Source of the DNA: Deltaproteobacteria bacterium
Lineage (GTDB): Bacteria; Desulfobacterota; Dissulfuribacteria; Dissulfuribacterales; QOAL01
Direction of reading: 5' to 3'
Assembly (NCBI GenBank): GCA_026991135.1
Contig: JALXCD010000109.1
Coordinates: 12,284-50,943 of the forward strand
DNA length: 38,660 bases
Part shown: positions 8,012 through 17,901 of the stretch, piece after piece
Numbering within the stretch: the stretch's first letter is position 1
How the letters are laid out: the number at the start of each line of letters is the position of its first letter
Position numbers and translations under genes: made by a program
Notes under the pieces: generated by a model
What the model was told of the DNA's origin: nothing
Seen by the model: the letters and a program-made list of their open reading frames with translations, nothing else
Database searches by the model: none

Positions 8012-9244
8012 ATGGCACTTGTAATTCAGAAATACGGTGGAACATCTGTTGCAAACACCAACAGGATAAAGAGGGTTGCAGAAAGGGTAATTGAGCGAAA
8101 AAGACAGGGGGATGACATAGTTGTTGTCCTTTCTGCCATGGCAGGACAAACCAATTACCTCATAAACCTTGCCCTTGAAATGCAGCCCCAGCCTGACAAA
8201 AGGGAACTGGATGTGCTTTTGTCCACTGGAGAGCAGGTTACAATTGCCCTTTTTTCCATGGCAGTGAAAAACCTTGGTTTTGATGCAGAGTCCTTTCTGG
8301 GCTTTCAAATACCCATTGAGACCGATACTGCCCATACCAAGGCAAGGATAAAAAATATCCCCACAGAAAGGCTCAAAAGGGCCCTGAAGGAGGGGAAAAT
8401 TCCGGTGGTTGCAGGTTTTCAGGGAATCGATGCCTCCGGAAGCATCACCACCCTGGGAAGGGGGGGCTCGGATACAACGGCAGTTGCAGTGGCGGTTGCC
8501 CTTAAGGCAGATGTTTGCGAAATATATACAGATGTGGACGGGGTCTATACAACTGATCCGAACATCTGTCCAAGCGCCAGGAAGATAGAAAGGATTTCCT
8601 ATGAGGAGATGCTTGAGATGGCAAGCCTTGGGGCCAAGGTCCTTGAGATTCGCTCTGTTGAGTTTGCCATGAGATACAACATGCCCCTTCATGTCCGGTC
8701 AAGCTTTACCAACAGCCCTGGTACAATGGTAGTCAAGGAGGATAAATCCATGGAAGACGTATTGGTTTCTGCAGTAACCTATAGCAGGGATGAGGCCAGA
8801 ATCACTGTAAAAAAGGTACCTGATAAACCTGGTATTGCAGCAGCGCTTTTTAGCCCCATTTCAGAGGCCAATATAGTGGTAGATATGATTATCCAGAATA
8901 CCAGGGAAGGAAACCTAACCGATATGACATTTACGGTTCCCAAAAATGACCTAGAACAGGCATTGGAAATAGTCAAAAAGACTGCTGAAAAAATAGGGGC
9001 AGAGGCAGTCGTTGGTGACAAAAACATTGCAAAGGTTTCAATTATAGGGGTTGGTATGAGAAATCATGCAGGTGTCGCCAGCAAGATGTTTGATATCCTA
9101 GCAAGACATGGCATAAATATCTTAATGATTAGTACTTCTGAAATTAAGGTTTCATGTGTTATTGATGAAAAGTTTACTGAGCTTGCAGTAAGGGCCCTTC
9201 ATGAAGGTTTTGGCCTGGACAAAGAGGGCTTTAGTGAGGGTTAA
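8012..9244 (+). CDS. lysC: Aspartate kinase
   Basis: A 410-residue aspartokinase catalysing ATP-dependent phosphorylation of L-aspartate, the first step to lysine, threonine, methionine and diaminopimelate. The N-terminal signature KYGGTSVAN, the [13 protein letters not shown] loop and the [12 protein letters not shown] segment are present. Two C-terminal ACT domains (about residues 265-400) make feedback inhibition by lysine and/or threonine likely. The ORF track starts at 7955, but ATG 8012 gives the family-typical [10 protein letters not shown] start and has AGGAG 7 nt upstream, so I use 8012. Length is normal for the monofunctional class. cimA follows after 6 bp. Confidence 0.97.
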   Translation: MALVIQKYGGTSVANTNRIKRVAERVIERKRQGDDIVVVLSAMAGQTNYLINLALEMQPQPDKRELDVLLSTGEQVTIALFSMAVKNLGFDAESFLGFQIPIETDTAHTKARIKNIPTERLKRALKEGKIPVVAGFQGIDASGSITTLGRGGSDTTAVAVAVALKADVCEIYTDVDGVYTTDPNICPSARKIERISYEEMLEMASLGAKVLEIRSVEFAMRYNMPLHVRSSFTNSPGTMVVKEDKSMEDVLVSAVTYSRDEARITVKKVPDKPGIAAALFSPISEANIVVDMIIQNTREGNLTDMTFTVPKNDLEQALEIVKKTAEKIGAEAVVGDKNIAKVSIIGVGMRNHAGVASKMFDILARHGINILMISTSEIKVSCVIDEKFTELAVRALHEGFGLDKEGFSEG

Positions 9245-9250
9245 TGAAAA

Positions 9251-10837
9251 ATGACCAGACGTGTTGAGATCTACGACACAACTTTAAGGGACGGTACTCA
9301 AGCGGAAAATTTTAACCTTTCTGTTGAAGACAAAATTAGAATTGCTATAAGGTTAGACGAATTCGGGATAGACTATATTGAAGGGGGCTGGCCAGGATCA
9401 AATCCAAAGGATGAAAAGTTCTTTTCAGAAATAAGAAACTATTCACTCAAGCACAGCAAGATATCTGCCTTTGGAAGTACTCATCTAGCCAAAAATAAGG
9501 CCCATGAAGACAAGAATCTAAAGGCCCTCATAGATGCAAGGACTCCTGTTGTCACCATATTTGGAAAGAGTTGGGACATACATGTAAAAGACGCCTTGAG
9601 AATTAGCCTTGATAGAAATCTTGAAATAATCCATGACTCAGTAGCCTTTTTAAATCAAAATGTGGATACAGTCTTTTATGATGCAGAACATTTTTTTGAT
9701 GGATTTAAGGCAGATAAGGACTATGCCATATCAACCTTAAAAAAGGCCAAAGAAGCGGGGGCAAAGTGTCTGGTTCTCTGTGATACCAATGGGGGGACTT
9801 TGCCCAATGAAATAAGTGCAATCATTGACGAGGTAAAAAAAGAGCTTGGAGATAATACGGATCTTGGTATCCACTGCCATAACGACTCTGAAATGGCAGT
9901 TGCAAATTCCATTCAGGCGGTTCTTTCAGGTGCACGGCAAGTTCAGGGGACAATAAATGGTTTTGGAGAAAGATGCGGCAATGCTAACCTTTGTTCCATA
10001 ATTCCGGCTCTTGTGCTAAAGCTTGGCTACCAATGTGAGGCTAGTAATAACCTTAAAGAACTCACCAGCACTGCCCGTTTTGTCTATGAAATCGCAAACT
10101 TAGCCCCCAATAAATATCAGCCCTATGTTGGAGCCAGTGCCTTTGCTCATAAGGGAGGAATCCATGTAAGTGCTGTGCAAAGAAATCCTGAAACCTATGA
10201 ACACATAAGACCAGAGCTTGTTGGAAATGTACAAAGGATACTGGTTTCAGACCTTTCTGGAAAAAGCAATGTAATAGCAAAGGCAAAACAGTTCGGCCTT
10301 GATCTATCAAGTGACGACCCACTGGTCCTAGATATTGTTGCAAAGCTAAAGGAGCTTGAGGCACAGGGGTTTCAGTTTGAAGGAGCAGAGGCCTCCTTTG
10401 AACTTCTCATGAGACGGGCAAGTGGAACTCTTAGAAAGTATTTTGATCTTCTGGCCTTTAGAGTAATTGATCAAAAATGCAAAGAAGAAGAGCCTCCTCA
10501 AGCAGAAGCTACTGTCATGGTAAGGGTTGGAGGAAAGGTGGAGCATACGGCTGCAGTAGGAAACGGGCCAGTGAATGCCCTTGACAATGCCATTAGAAAG
10601 GCCCTTGAAACCTTTTATCCTCAGCTTAGGGAAATGACATTGGTGGACTATAAAGTACGTGTGCTTCCTGACAGCCCGGGAACAGGGGCGAAGGTTCGGG
10701 TGCTTATCGAATCAAAGGATGGAAAGGATAAATGGGGAACTGTAGGAGTTTCTCATGATATCATTGAGGCAAGCTGGCAGGCCCTTGTGGATTCAATATG
10801 TTATAAATTGATGAGGGATGAAGGCAAAAGACAATAA
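9251..10837 (+). CDS. cimA: (R)-citramalate synthase, CimA type
   Basis: A 528-residue member of the DRE-TIM metallolyase family (isopropylmalate/citramalate synthases). The N-terminus reads [19 protein letters not shown], followed by [24 protein letters not shown] (metal-binding His-x-His) and [12 protein letters not shown], with a C-terminal LeuA-type dimerisation/regulatory domain from about residue 400. CimA condenses pyruvate and acetyl-CoA to citramalate, feeding a threonine-independent route to 2-oxobutyrate and isoleucine. The EGGWPG segment and overall length fit the CimA group better than LeuA. It is tightly linked to lysC and overlaps the next gene by 20 bp. Citramalate rather than isopropylmalate as product is family-based inference. 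Confidence 0.9.
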   Translation: MTRRVEIYDTTLRDGTQAENFNLSVEDKIRIAIRLDEFGIDYIEGGWPGSNPKDEKFFSEIRNYSLKHSKISAFGSTHLAKNKAHEDKNLKALIDARTPVVTIFGKSWDIHVKDALRISLDRNLEIIHDSVAFLNQNVDTVFYDAEHFFDGFKADKDYAISTLKKAKEAGAKCLVLCDTNGGTLPNEISAIIDEVKKELGDNTDLGIHCHNDSEMAVANSIQAVLSGARQVQGTINGFGERCGNANLCSIIPALVLKLGYQCEASNNLKELTSTARFVYEIANLAPNKYQPYVGASAFAHKGGIHVSAVQRNPETYEHIRPELVGNVQRILVSDLSGKSNVIAKAKQFGLDLSSDDPLVLDIVAKLKELEAQGFQFEGAEASFELLMRRASGTLRKYFDLLAFRVIDQKCKEEEPPQAEATVMVRVGGKVEHTAAVGNGPVNALDNAIRKALETFYPQLREMTLVDYKVRVLPDSPGTGAKVRVLIESKDGKDKWGTVGVSHDIIEASWQALVDSICYKLMRDEGKRQ

Positions 10838-11198
10838 TTTTTTAAAAGATTACCTTTCCTTTCTTTTGATTCCCCTTTTTTTGATATGTTTTATATCCTT
10901 GAAATCCTTTTTAGCTTTTACGAACGCCAAAACAAGAAACGTCCCAATTAAAGGATCTTTTCTTAACAATAACATTCCCTTCTTTGAGGAAAAACTACAA
11001 GATATCAATGAAGCAAGCCTTCCTGAATTGATAAGGCTTCCTGGAATTGGCCTAAAGACCGCCCAGGCCGTAATAGGCTTCAGGGAAAAAGCTGGGATTA
11101 TTTGGGATATTTCAAGCCTTCTTAAACCCTTTGGCCCTTTAAATGACAGGGAATTTCAGGTAATTTCCTGTTACTATGATGTAAGTTTTAAAGAATAA
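10818..11198 (+). CDS. Membrane-anchored helix-hairpin-helix protein (ComEA-like)
   Basis: A 126-residue protein with a hydrophobic N-terminal segment (about residues 12-34), then a linker and a ComEA-type double helix-hairpin-helix (about 58-115) reading [28 protein letters not shown]. In ComEA such a domain binds double-stranded DNA non-specifically at the outer face of the membrane during DNA uptake. Related small proteins are common in proteobacteria with unknown roles. The ATG at 10818 lies inside cimA, giving a 20-bp overlap, with GAGG just upstream. It is paired with cooC 12 bp downstream. With type IV pilus genes in the same window a role in DNA uptake is possible, but that is inference. 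Confidence 0.8.
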   Translation: MKAKDNNFLKDYLSFLLIPLFLICFISLKSFLAFTNAKTRNVPIKGSFLNNNIPFFEEKLQDINEASLPELIRLPGIGLKTAQAVIGFREKAGIIWDISSLLKPFGPLNDREFQVISCYYDVSFKE

Positions 11199-11210
11199 AG
11201 GAGTATCAAT

Positions 11211-11981
11211 ATGTCCTATGGTGATGTAAATATCATTGCAATGGCAGGAAAAGGTGGAACAGGTAAAACCACCATTACAGCACTATTGATAAAATACCTG
11301 GTTGAATCCAATCTCACGCCTGTTCTTGCAGTTGATGCAGACGCAAATGCCAACTTGAATGAGCTCCTTGGCCTTCAAGTAGATGTGACCCTAGGTGAAA
11401 TAAGAGACAAAATGAAGACAGAAACCCCACAAGGTATGACAAAAAACGAATTTATGGAAATACATATTAACCAAGCTGTCATAGAAGCAAAGGGATTTGA
11501 TCTTCTCGTAATGGGCCAGCCAGAAGGTCCAGGGTGTTATTGCATGGCAAACTCCATTCTTGCACAGGTTATGGAAAGGCTTTCAAAAAATTATAGGTAT
11601 CTTCTCGTTGATAACGAAGCTGGAATGGAGCATCTTTCAAGACTTAACCTAAGGAAAATAAATACCCTTTTTGTTATCTCTGATCCTTCTTCAAGGGGAG
11701 TGCTTACAGCGGCAAGAATAGCAGATCTCACAAAGGCCCTCCAGGTTCAGGTGGGTCAAAAGGTCCTTATTGTAAATCGTGTCCCTGAGCCTCTGCCTGA
11801 GTCCCTTGACCAGCATGTCAAGGATGCAGTTGAAAAGACTGATCTCGTCTTCGCTGGCTATCTACCTGCAAGTCAGGAAATATTTCAAAAGGAAATGGCA
11901 CAGGAATCTCTCCTGGAACTTCCCTCAGAAACTCCAGTAGTAAAAAAGGCCTTTGATATATTTAAAAGGTTTATTTCCTAG
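11211..11981 (+). CDS. cooC: CooC-type nickel-insertion ATPase for CO dehydrogenase
   Basis: A 256-residue MinD/Mrp-type P-loop ATPase. The deviant Walker A KGGTGKTT (residues 14-21) has the signature lysine K14. DADANANLN follows it, and the CxC motif C109-Y-C111 in GPGCYCMAN is the metal-binding pair of CooC dimers. CooC drives ATP-dependent nickel loading of carbon monoxide dehydrogenase (C-cluster); AcsF homologues serve acetyl-CoA synthase. AAGGAG precedes ATG 11211. No CODH/ACS subunit is in the window, so the client is encoded elsewhere. The 3' end overlaps recO by 4 bp in convergent orientation. The choice between CooC and AcsF is not settled by sequence reading. Confidence 0.88.
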   Translation: MSYGDVNIIAMAGKGGTGKTTITALLIKYLVESNLTPVLAVDADANANLNELLGLQVDVTLGEIRDKMKTETPQGMTKNEFMEIHINQAVIEAKGFDLLVMGQPEGPGCYCMANSILAQVMERLSKNYRYLLVDNEAGMEHLSRLNLRKINTLFVISDPSSRGVLTAARIADLTKALQVQVGQKVLIVNRVPEPLPESLDQHVKDAVEKTDLVFAGYLPASQEIFQKEMAQESLLELPSETPVVKKAFDIFKRFIS

Positions 11982-12736
11982 AAAAGCCTGTCTTTCAAAG
12001 ATTCAATAAGGCGGTATGACCTTGGTTCTTCTTCCAGACAAAAGCTATGCCGCCTTTTAAGATAACTCCAAAGCTCTCGCTTATTGCCATTTGTAATCTT
12101 TAATCTGAATATTCTCGATGGCTCACAATTTGTAAGATAGCTTAAGGACTTAATTGAAGAAAGGTGTATAATATTACCATTTCTATTTTCACAACATGAT
12201 AGACAAATTATTTGTCCTGAACCCAACGAATAGGATACAGAAGGACCCTTCGGTTCCTTTCCGCAGAATTTACACCTTTTTAAAACTGGCAAAAGCCCCA
12301 CTGCTCTTAAAAGCCTTACCTTATAAACAAGTGTAAGAATAAATGGATCTTGCCCATCTTCTAGGCTCACAAGATACCATTTTAAAAGATCAAAAATCTT
12401 GTCATCCTTTTCCCCTTCCTTAAACCACATATCAGTAAGCTCAAGGACAAGGCTTGCCATTAGAAAGCTTAAATAGTCGGATCGTATCCTTTGAAAAGGC
12501 TGAATTGTATGAGAGTTTTCAAGAAAAAAAAGGGAATTATCTCCCTTTTGACGCATACTAATTTTTATAAAACTAAAGGGTTCAAGGGCATTCATAAACC
12601 TTTTTTTGCTCTTTTTTGCACCCTTGGCTATACCCTTTATCTTTCCATGGCCCTTTGTAAAAAGGGTAACTATAAGATCACTTTCACCAAAGGATTCCCT
12701 GGAAAGAACAAATGATGGGCAAGTGATCTGCCGCAT
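11978..12736 (-). CDS. recO: DNA repair protein RecO
   Basis: A 252-residue RecO with an N-terminal OB-fold (MRQITCPSFVLSRESFGESD, KGHGKIKGIAKGAKKSKKRF) and a helical domain holding a zinc-finger-type cluster CKFCGK...CLSCCEN (about residues 156-185). RecO anneals SSB-coated single strands and helps RecR load RecA in the RecFOR pathway. Length is typical. It is last in the minus-strand run and follows the rodZ-like gene after 15 bp. No Shine-Dalgarno is evident. Its 3' end overlaps that of cooC, so the two convergent mRNAs are complementary over at least those 4 bp. Confidence 0.94.
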   Translation of the reverse strand: MRQITCPSFVLSRESFGESDLIVTLFTKGHGKIKGIAKGAKKSKKRFMNALEPFSFIKISMRQKGDNSLFFLENSHTIQPFQRIRSDYLSFLMASLVLELTDMWFKEGEKDDKIFDLLKWYLVSLEDGQDPFILTLVYKVRLLRAVGLLPVLKRCKFCGKEPKGPSVSYSLGSGQIICLSCCENRNGNIIHLSSIKSLSYLTNCEPSRIFRLKITNGNKRELWSYLKRRHSFCLEEEPRSYRLIESLKDRLF

Positions 12737-12751
12737 TATTAGATGCTTGAA

Positions 12752-13342
12752 TTATTTATTGCTACTCTTAACCGTATCTTTAGTAAGATTGGCGTTGTCA
12801 CTATTATTTGGCGAACTTTCCTTTACTTCTTCTTCTAAAAGAATATCTGGTGTCTTATTTATTTTGTTATTACTGCCTCTTATGCGACCCTGCTTATCAT
12901 TTAAAGACGAAGTGACATTAACACTAGGGGATAAAACATTTTGGGAACTTTTTTCTGAAAAGAAATAATAATAGACACCGCCAGAAATGAGAATTATCAA
13001 AATTGCCAATAGTAACCAATAAAAAGGACTTGATTTTTTCTTTGGTTCAATATGAAATTTTGAATCAGGTATTTCTTGAGCAGCAGGAATCTGCTTTTCC
13101 TCCCCTTCAAGGTCTTCTTCCAATCTCAATATTGCCTCTTCAGGGTCAATCCCTATGTATTCTGCATAATTTCTGATAAAACCTCTTACAAAGACCTCTG
13201 CAGGAAGGTCGTCAAATCTATTTTCTTCTATAAGTTTTAGCCGTGCAACAGATATCTTTGTCCCTTCTGAAATTTCTTCTAGGGTAATTTGCCTAAGTTC
13301 CCTTTCTTTTTTTAAATATTCGCCTACAGTCTCCTTTGCCAT
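12752..13342 (-). CDS. rodZ: RodZ-like helix-turn-helix membrane protein, short form
   Basis: A 196-residue bitopic protein. Residues 1-75 form a Cro/C1-type HTH (HTH_25) with EYLKKERELRQITLEEISEGTKIS and the FVRGFIRNYAEYIGID segment typical of RodZ. Then come an acidic linker, a membrane helix at about 107-128 and a low-complexity, Asn/Ser-rich periplasmic tail. RodZ binds MreB through the HTH and stabilises rod-complex assembly; an mreB operon lies 10 kb away. The protein is shorter than the roughly 330-residue E. coli RodZ and lacks the beta-rich C-terminal (DUF4115) domain, which is known to be variable. AGGGG precedes the ATG at 13342. A transcription-factor role is less likely given the membrane helix. 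Confidence 0.85.
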   Translation of the reverse strand: MAKETVGEYLKKERELRQITLEEISEGTKISVARLKLIEENRFDDLPAEVFVRGFIRNYAEYIGIDPEEAILRLEEDLEGEEKQIPAAQEIPDSKFHIEPKKKSSPFYWLLLAILIILISGGVYYYFFSEKSSQNVLSPSVNVTSSLNDKQGRIRGSNNKINKTPDILLEEEVKESSPNNSDNANLTKDTVKSSNK

Positions 13343-13354
13343 GTTAGTTTGCCC

Positions 13355-14335
13355 CTATAATAATATCCGAATGGTTGACTTGGCCCTCAAATCATTTAAC
13401 CATTCCTGAAACCTTTCATTTATGGCCTCACGATAGAGCTTGTTCCTTACCTCTTCCATTTCAGTTGGATCAATATCTATCTGTTTACTATTTGAGATAC
13501 CAGAGAGCCTTAAGATTTCAAAACCCAACTTTGTCCTAATTACCTTAGAATATTCTCCTGGCTCTAACTCTTTTACGACCTTTTTAATATCAGGAGCCAT
13601 CTCATCTATACTGAAAATTCCAAGCCTTAACTCTTTGGCTATGGGATCATTACTGGAATATTTTTGGGCAACTTCATTAAATGGAATCCCATCTTTAAGG
13701 GCCTTTAGAGCCTCTTGAGCCCTTTTTCTCGCCCGCTCAATATCCTTTTTGCTTTCAGACTCGGGAACTATGCAGATATGGTCAATAATATAAAAGGGAC
13801 CTTCATAGGTTGTTTCTCCACGCTCTTTCCTGATATAATCCCTGACCTGTTCATCTGTTATTACTATCTTTGAACGGACTTGGGCATTAATTAATTGCAT
13901 TCTTTCAAGCTGTTTGGCCATTTGCCTCTTATATTGTTCCAGAGTAAGCCCCTCTTTTTTTAATTTCTCTTTAAATTCTTCAAGAGTTATTCCATTTGAT
14001 TGACAAATTCTTTCAATGGCTGCATTTACATCGTCATCTGTGACCTTTATTCCAAGCTTTTTTATCTCTTCATCAACTAGGTAATCATCTATCATTTGAG
14101 GTAAAATCTTTGCATAAATCTGTTGTTTAATCTTTCTTTTTTCCTCGTCTGTGGCAGAATCATCTAGGTATTCCTTTAGAAAAGGGGCAGCCCTTTTTTC
14201 TAGCTCAGAAAGAGTTATTACATTCCCGTTCACTATGGCAACAATTCTATCAACTATCACTGCATAAACTAGATGCAGGTGAAATAAAAGAAAAAAACTG
14301 ACTATAATCCCTAAAATTATCAAATTTTTCTTCAT
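13355..14335 (-). CDS. surA: Periplasmic SurA-type peptidyl-prolyl isomerase/chaperone
   Basis: A 326-residue exported protein. The signal peptide MKKNLIILGIIVSFFLLF...VYA covers about residues 1-26. A SurA N-terminal domain (IVDRIVAIVNGNVITLSELEKRA, long helices to about 185) and one parvulin domain (about 190-295, IIDHICIVPESES...PGEYSKVIRTKLGFEILRL) follow, with a short C-terminal helix. SurA escorts outer-membrane beta-barrel proteins through the periplasm. Only one PPIase domain is present, as in many deltaproteobacterial relatives. The ORF track starts at 14371, but ATG 14335 has AAGGAAG upstream and gives a clean signal peptide. It follows mfd by 58 bp and precedes rodZ by 12 bp. Confidence 0.9.
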   Translation of the reverse strand: MKKNLIILGIIVSFFLLFHLHLVYAVIVDRIVAIVNGNVITLSELEKRAAPFLKEYLDDSATDEEKRKIKQQIYAKILPQMIDDYLVDEEIKKLGIKVTDDDVNAAIERICQSNGITLEEFKEKLKKEGLTLEQYKRQMAKQLERMQLINAQVRSKIVITDEQVRDYIRKERGETTYEGPFYIIDHICIVPESESKKDIERARKRAQEALKALKDGIPFNEVAQKYSSNDPIAKELRLGIFSIDEMAPDIKKVVKELEPGEYSKVIRTKLGFEILRLSGISNSKQIDIDPTEMEEVRNKLYREAINERFQEWLNDLRAKSTIRILL

Positions 14336-14393
14336 GATCTTCCTTTTATTTTTTACTTCATTAAAGAACATTTTGAATCAAAAATATTTTTCA

Positions 14394-17300
14394 TTAATTA
14401 GTAAGTTTAATCAACTCTTTCAACAGTCTTATTACCTTTTTGGTAAAATTGTTTGCATCGACATCTTTCCTCTTCAATTCAATAAAAAGCCTTCCCTCAG
14501 GAAGAAGTTTGAATCTTCCATCTGATTGAACCAGCTTTAAAAGTCCATCAACGTCTTTAGGACCCTCTGGAACAAAGGTCATGGTCAGCTTCATACCCTG
14601 TTTCCAGCTACCATCTAGTCTTAAGACGTTAAGGTGCCTTAAAAGGGCCTTTATAATCATTATATCTAAAAGGTTCTCTACTTCCTTTGGAACAGAACCA
14701 AATCTGTCCCCTAGTTCCTCAATAACCATTTCTTTATCCCTTTCAGTTTCAACTTCTGTAAACCATCTATAAAGCTCCATCCTTTCATGAACACTTGGAC
14801 AGAATTCTTCAGGGATATATGTTGGTATTCCAAGGCTTACCTCAGGCTCAATCCTCTTTTCAGTCTCTTTGCCCTTAAAGGCATCAATGGCCTCCTTTAA
14901 AAGATCAAGATAAAGATCATAACCAACTTCTGCTATCTGCCCTGCTTGGGCTATACCTAAAAGATTTCCAGCGCCCCTTATCTTTAAGTCCTTTAGGGCA
15001 AGATGCATTCCACTTCCAAGCTCTGAGGTCTCCATTATGGCCTTAAGCCTAAGGGCAGCCTCTTTTTTCAAATCGTCAAGGCTTGGCACAAAAAGATAGG
15101 CATAGGCCTTTAAATGACTCCTTCCCACCCTTCCCCTCAATTGATATAAATCAGCTATCCCAAGTCTATCTGCCCTGTTGACTATCAAGGTATTTGCTGA
15201 AGGAATATCAATTCCAGATTCTATTATTGTGGTACAAACAAGACAATCTATTTCTCCTCTGACAAATCGAATCATAATCTCTTCGAGCTTGGAAGGTTCC
15301 ATCTGTCCATGGGCGACTTCCACCCGCACGTCTTTAATAAGTGCCTTAATGTGATCTGCCATCTTGAATATACCTTTTATACGATTCTGTACAAAAAATA
15401 CCTGCCCTCCCCTTTTCTTTTCTCGTAAAATGGCCTCTTTCAAGATGGCATCATCAAATTCAGCAAGAAAGGTCCTAACAGATTGCCTTCCTTTCGGCGG
15501 ATCCTCAAGGATGGACAGATCTCGGATCCCTAAAAGGGAAAGTTGAAGTGTTCTTGGTATGGGTGTAGCAGTAAGGCTAAGGCAATTTACCTCCTTTGTT
15601 ATTGCCTTAAGCCTTTCCTTTTGCTTTACGCCGAATCTATGTTCCTCATCCACTATCACAAGCCCAAGCCTTTTAAAGACCACATCTGATTGAAGTATCC
15701 TGTGGGTACCAATCAATATATCTATCTTTCCACTTCTCACTCCATCGAGGACCTGTCTTTGAAGGCCCTTTGATTTAAGGCGACTAATGGCAGCAATATT
15801 TACTGGAAAATTTTCAAAGCGTGTCCTAAAGGTCCGTTCGTGCTGTTCTGCCAATAGGGTGGTGGGAACAAGAACGGCAACCTGAAAACCGTTTTGAACT
15901 GCCAAAAAGGCCGCCCTCATGGCAACTTCAGTCTTTCCAAAGCCAACATCCCCACAAAGAAGTCTATCCATGGGATAGTCGGCCTCAAGATCTTCGATTA
16001 TCTCATTTATGGCCTTTTCCTGATCCTCTGTAAGTTCATAGGGAAAGCCCATTTCAAATTGTCTGTACATCTCATCTGGCGGTAAAAAGGAAATACCCTT
16101 TGTGACCTTTCGGATGGCATAAAGCTCAACAAGATCATGAGCTATCTCTTTGATGTTCTTTTTTACCTTGGCCTTTCGATTTTGCCACGTCTTTGCACCT
16201 AATCTATCAAGGCTTGGCTCCCTTCCTTCAATTCCTACATAACGCTGAAGCAAATTTAATCTGTCAACAGGTACATAAAGCTTATCTCCACCATGATATT
16301 CAAGATGCACATATTCACCAGAAACACCTGCGATATCCATCTTCACAAGTCCATGATAAAGACCAACTCCAAAGTCCCTATGAACAATAAAATCCCCTGG
16401 AGCCATCTCGGATATAGAGGCTACAGCAAGTTTTTTTTGTCTTCTTTTGGGACTCTTTTTAGAAATTGAGACAGCAAAAAGGCTGTGATCAGGTATAAAT
16501 ACAGAAGAATCATCCAGTAAAAATCCTTCTTCTAGAAAACCCCTTACCAGAAAAAGCCCTGAATTAGTCTTTAGGACACTTTCCCAAAAATCATCCCTTT
16601 GGGAAAAGATATGAAAATTTCTTTGATAGTGTTCAAGAATACCTGTAAGCCTGTTAAGGCTTTTTTCATTTTGATAGAAAAGAAAAACCCTTTTTCCTTG
16701 AGAAAGCCATTTATCTAATGATTCAATAAATCTTGCAAATATCTCAAGTCCTTTTCCAGAAGATATTGTAAGGGCTCCATGCTCTACTCCCTTTATATTT
16801 AAGGTAGCTTGACTCCTCTTTTTAAAAAGTGAGGGTAGAAAAAGATCTTCTTTGCCTAAGATATTGGTTGAATTTAAAAAGATGCGCCTTTTTTCCCCTA
16901 TTTTCTTATCAAGATTATCGAAGTCAAGCACATATCCAGATTTTTCCATGACAAGATGTCCCCTTTGAGAAAGATTCAAAAGGGTTTCTTCCATCTTGAT
17001 CATGGTATCTTGCATTTCCCTTGCAATTAAAAGGGAATCTTCAAAAACAAGAATTGAATCCATAGAAAGATAATCAAAAAAAGAACCAGGATTTATGTAA
17101 ATAAATGGCAAAAGACTCAGGGTCCCTTCCGTATAGCGCTGATGTTCAAGGGCTTGAAGTGCATCTTTTACCATCGAACCAGACCACTTCATTCTTTTGG
17201 CATATTCAACTATGTTTGAGGAGGCATCTTCCAATAGATCTTTAGAAAAAATGCACTCTTTTACAGGTATAAAGACAGCTTCTTTAAGCCTTCTTACTGT

Positions 17301-17891
17301 TCTTTGATCATCTGGATCAAAGACCCTTATTTCTTCAACCAGTTCATCAAAAAATATAAGCCTTATGGGACGTAAATAATTGGGAGTAAAGATGTCTAAT
17401 ACTTCTCCCCTAACTGAAAATTCCCCTACATTTTGAACTCTAGGGAGCCTTTCATAACCTACTTCTGTTAACCATGATATCAGGCCATTACGATCAATTT
17501 CCTCTCCTTCAAGGGCAAGCTCAATATTATTTAGAAGGATATCCCTTGGAATAATCCGCTCCATAAGGGCCCTTGCATGTGTCAACACTATTATGTCCTT
17601 AGACTCAGCAAGATGAAAAAGTGTATTTAATCTTTGAGCAGAAATTTTAGTTGAGGGGACAAGGGGCAAAAATGGAAAATGCTCATAGGCTTGAAAAATT
17701 AAAACCTTTCGGGGTGAAAGACTTGATAACTCTTTAGCTCTTTTAAAGAGGGTGTCTTTATCCTTAACTATCCAGATAAGACCCTTACACTTTTTCAAAT
17801 ACTTTAAAAGCTCTAAAAGTCCGCCAGAAATAACACTGGTATTAAGTTCAAGTGGGAAACCCTTTTTAAAAAGGCTAGATGTATGTGTCAT
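14394..17891 (-). CDS. mfd: Transcription-repair coupling factor Mfd
   Basis: A 1165-residue superfamily 2 DNA translocase of normal Mfd length. It has UvrB-like N-terminal modules with RGEVLDIFTPNYLRPIRLIFFDELVEEIR, an RNA polymerase interaction domain (FIVHRDFGVGLYHGLVKM...GEYVHLEYHGGDKLYVPVD), RecG-like motor motifs (Walker A LLCGDVGFGKTEVAMRAAF, Walker B VDEEHRFGV, SLTATPIPRTL) and a C-terminal TRCF domain (EMELYRW-like ERMELYRWF). Mfd removes stalled RNA polymerase and recruits UvrA. The start MTHTSSLFKKG lacks a visible Shine-Dalgarno. It lies 10 bp after the preceding hypothetical gene. Confidence 0.98.
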   Translation of the reverse strand: MTHTSSLFKKGFPLELNTSVISGGLLELLKYLKKCKGLIWIVKDKDTLFKRAKELSSLSPRKVLIFQAYEHFPFLPLVPSTKISAQRLNTLFHLAESKDIIVLTHARALMERIIPRDILLNNIELALEGEEIDRNGLISWLTEVGYERLPRVQNVGEFSVRGEVLDIFTPNYLRPIRLIFFDELVEEIRVFDPDDQRTVRRLKEAVFIPVKECIFSKDLLEDASSNIVEYAKRMKWSGSMVKDALQALEHQRYTEGTLSLLPFIYINPGSFFDYLSMDSILVFEDSLLIAREMQDTMIKMEETLLNLSQRGHLVMEKSGYVLDFDNLDKKIGEKRRIFLNSTNILGKEDLFLPSLFKKRSQATLNIKGVEHGALTISSGKGLEIFARFIESLDKWLSQGKRVFLFYQNEKSLNRLTGILEHYQRNFHIFSQRDDFWESVLKTNSGLFLVRGFLEEGFLLDDSSVFIPDHSLFAVSISKKSPKRRQKKLAVASISEMAPGDFIVHRDFGVGLYHGLVKMDIAGVSGEYVHLEYHGGDKLYVPVDRLNLLQRYVGIEGREPSLDRLGAKTWQNRKAKVKKNIKEIAHDLVELYAIRKVTKGISFLPPDEMYRQFEMGFPYELTEDQEKAINEIIEDLEADYPMDRLLCGDVGFGKTEVAMRAAFLAVQNGFQVAVLVPTTLLAEQHERTFRTRFENFPVNIAAISRLKSKGLQRQVLDGVRSGKIDILIGTHRILQSDVVFKRLGLVIVDEEHRFGVKQKERLKAITKEVNCLSLTATPIPRTLQLSLLGIRDLSILEDPPKGRQSVRTFLAEFDDAILKEAILREKKRGGQVFFVQNRIKGIFKMADHIKALIKDVRVEVAHGQMEPSKLEEIMIRFVRGEIDCLVCTTIIESGIDIPSANTLIVNRADRLGIADLYQLRGRVGRSHLKAYAYLFVPSLDDLKKEAALRLKAIMETSELGSGMHLALKDLKIRGAGNLLGIAQAGQIAEVGYDLYLDLLKEAIDAFKGKETEKRIEPEVSLGIPTYIPEEFCPSVHERMELYRWFTEVETERDKEMVIEELGDRFGSVPKEVENLLDIMIIKALLRHLNVLRLDGSWKQGMKLTMTFVPEGPKDVDGLLKLVQSDGRFKLLPEGRLFIELKRKDVDANNFTKKVIRLLKELIKLTN

Positions 17892-17901
17892 TTAAGAAAT
17901 T

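Noticed and set aside
7961-8692. 243-residue minus-strand ORF
   Set aside because: Antisense shadow of lysC and the J-domain gene with no coherent domain and no Shine-Dalgarno.
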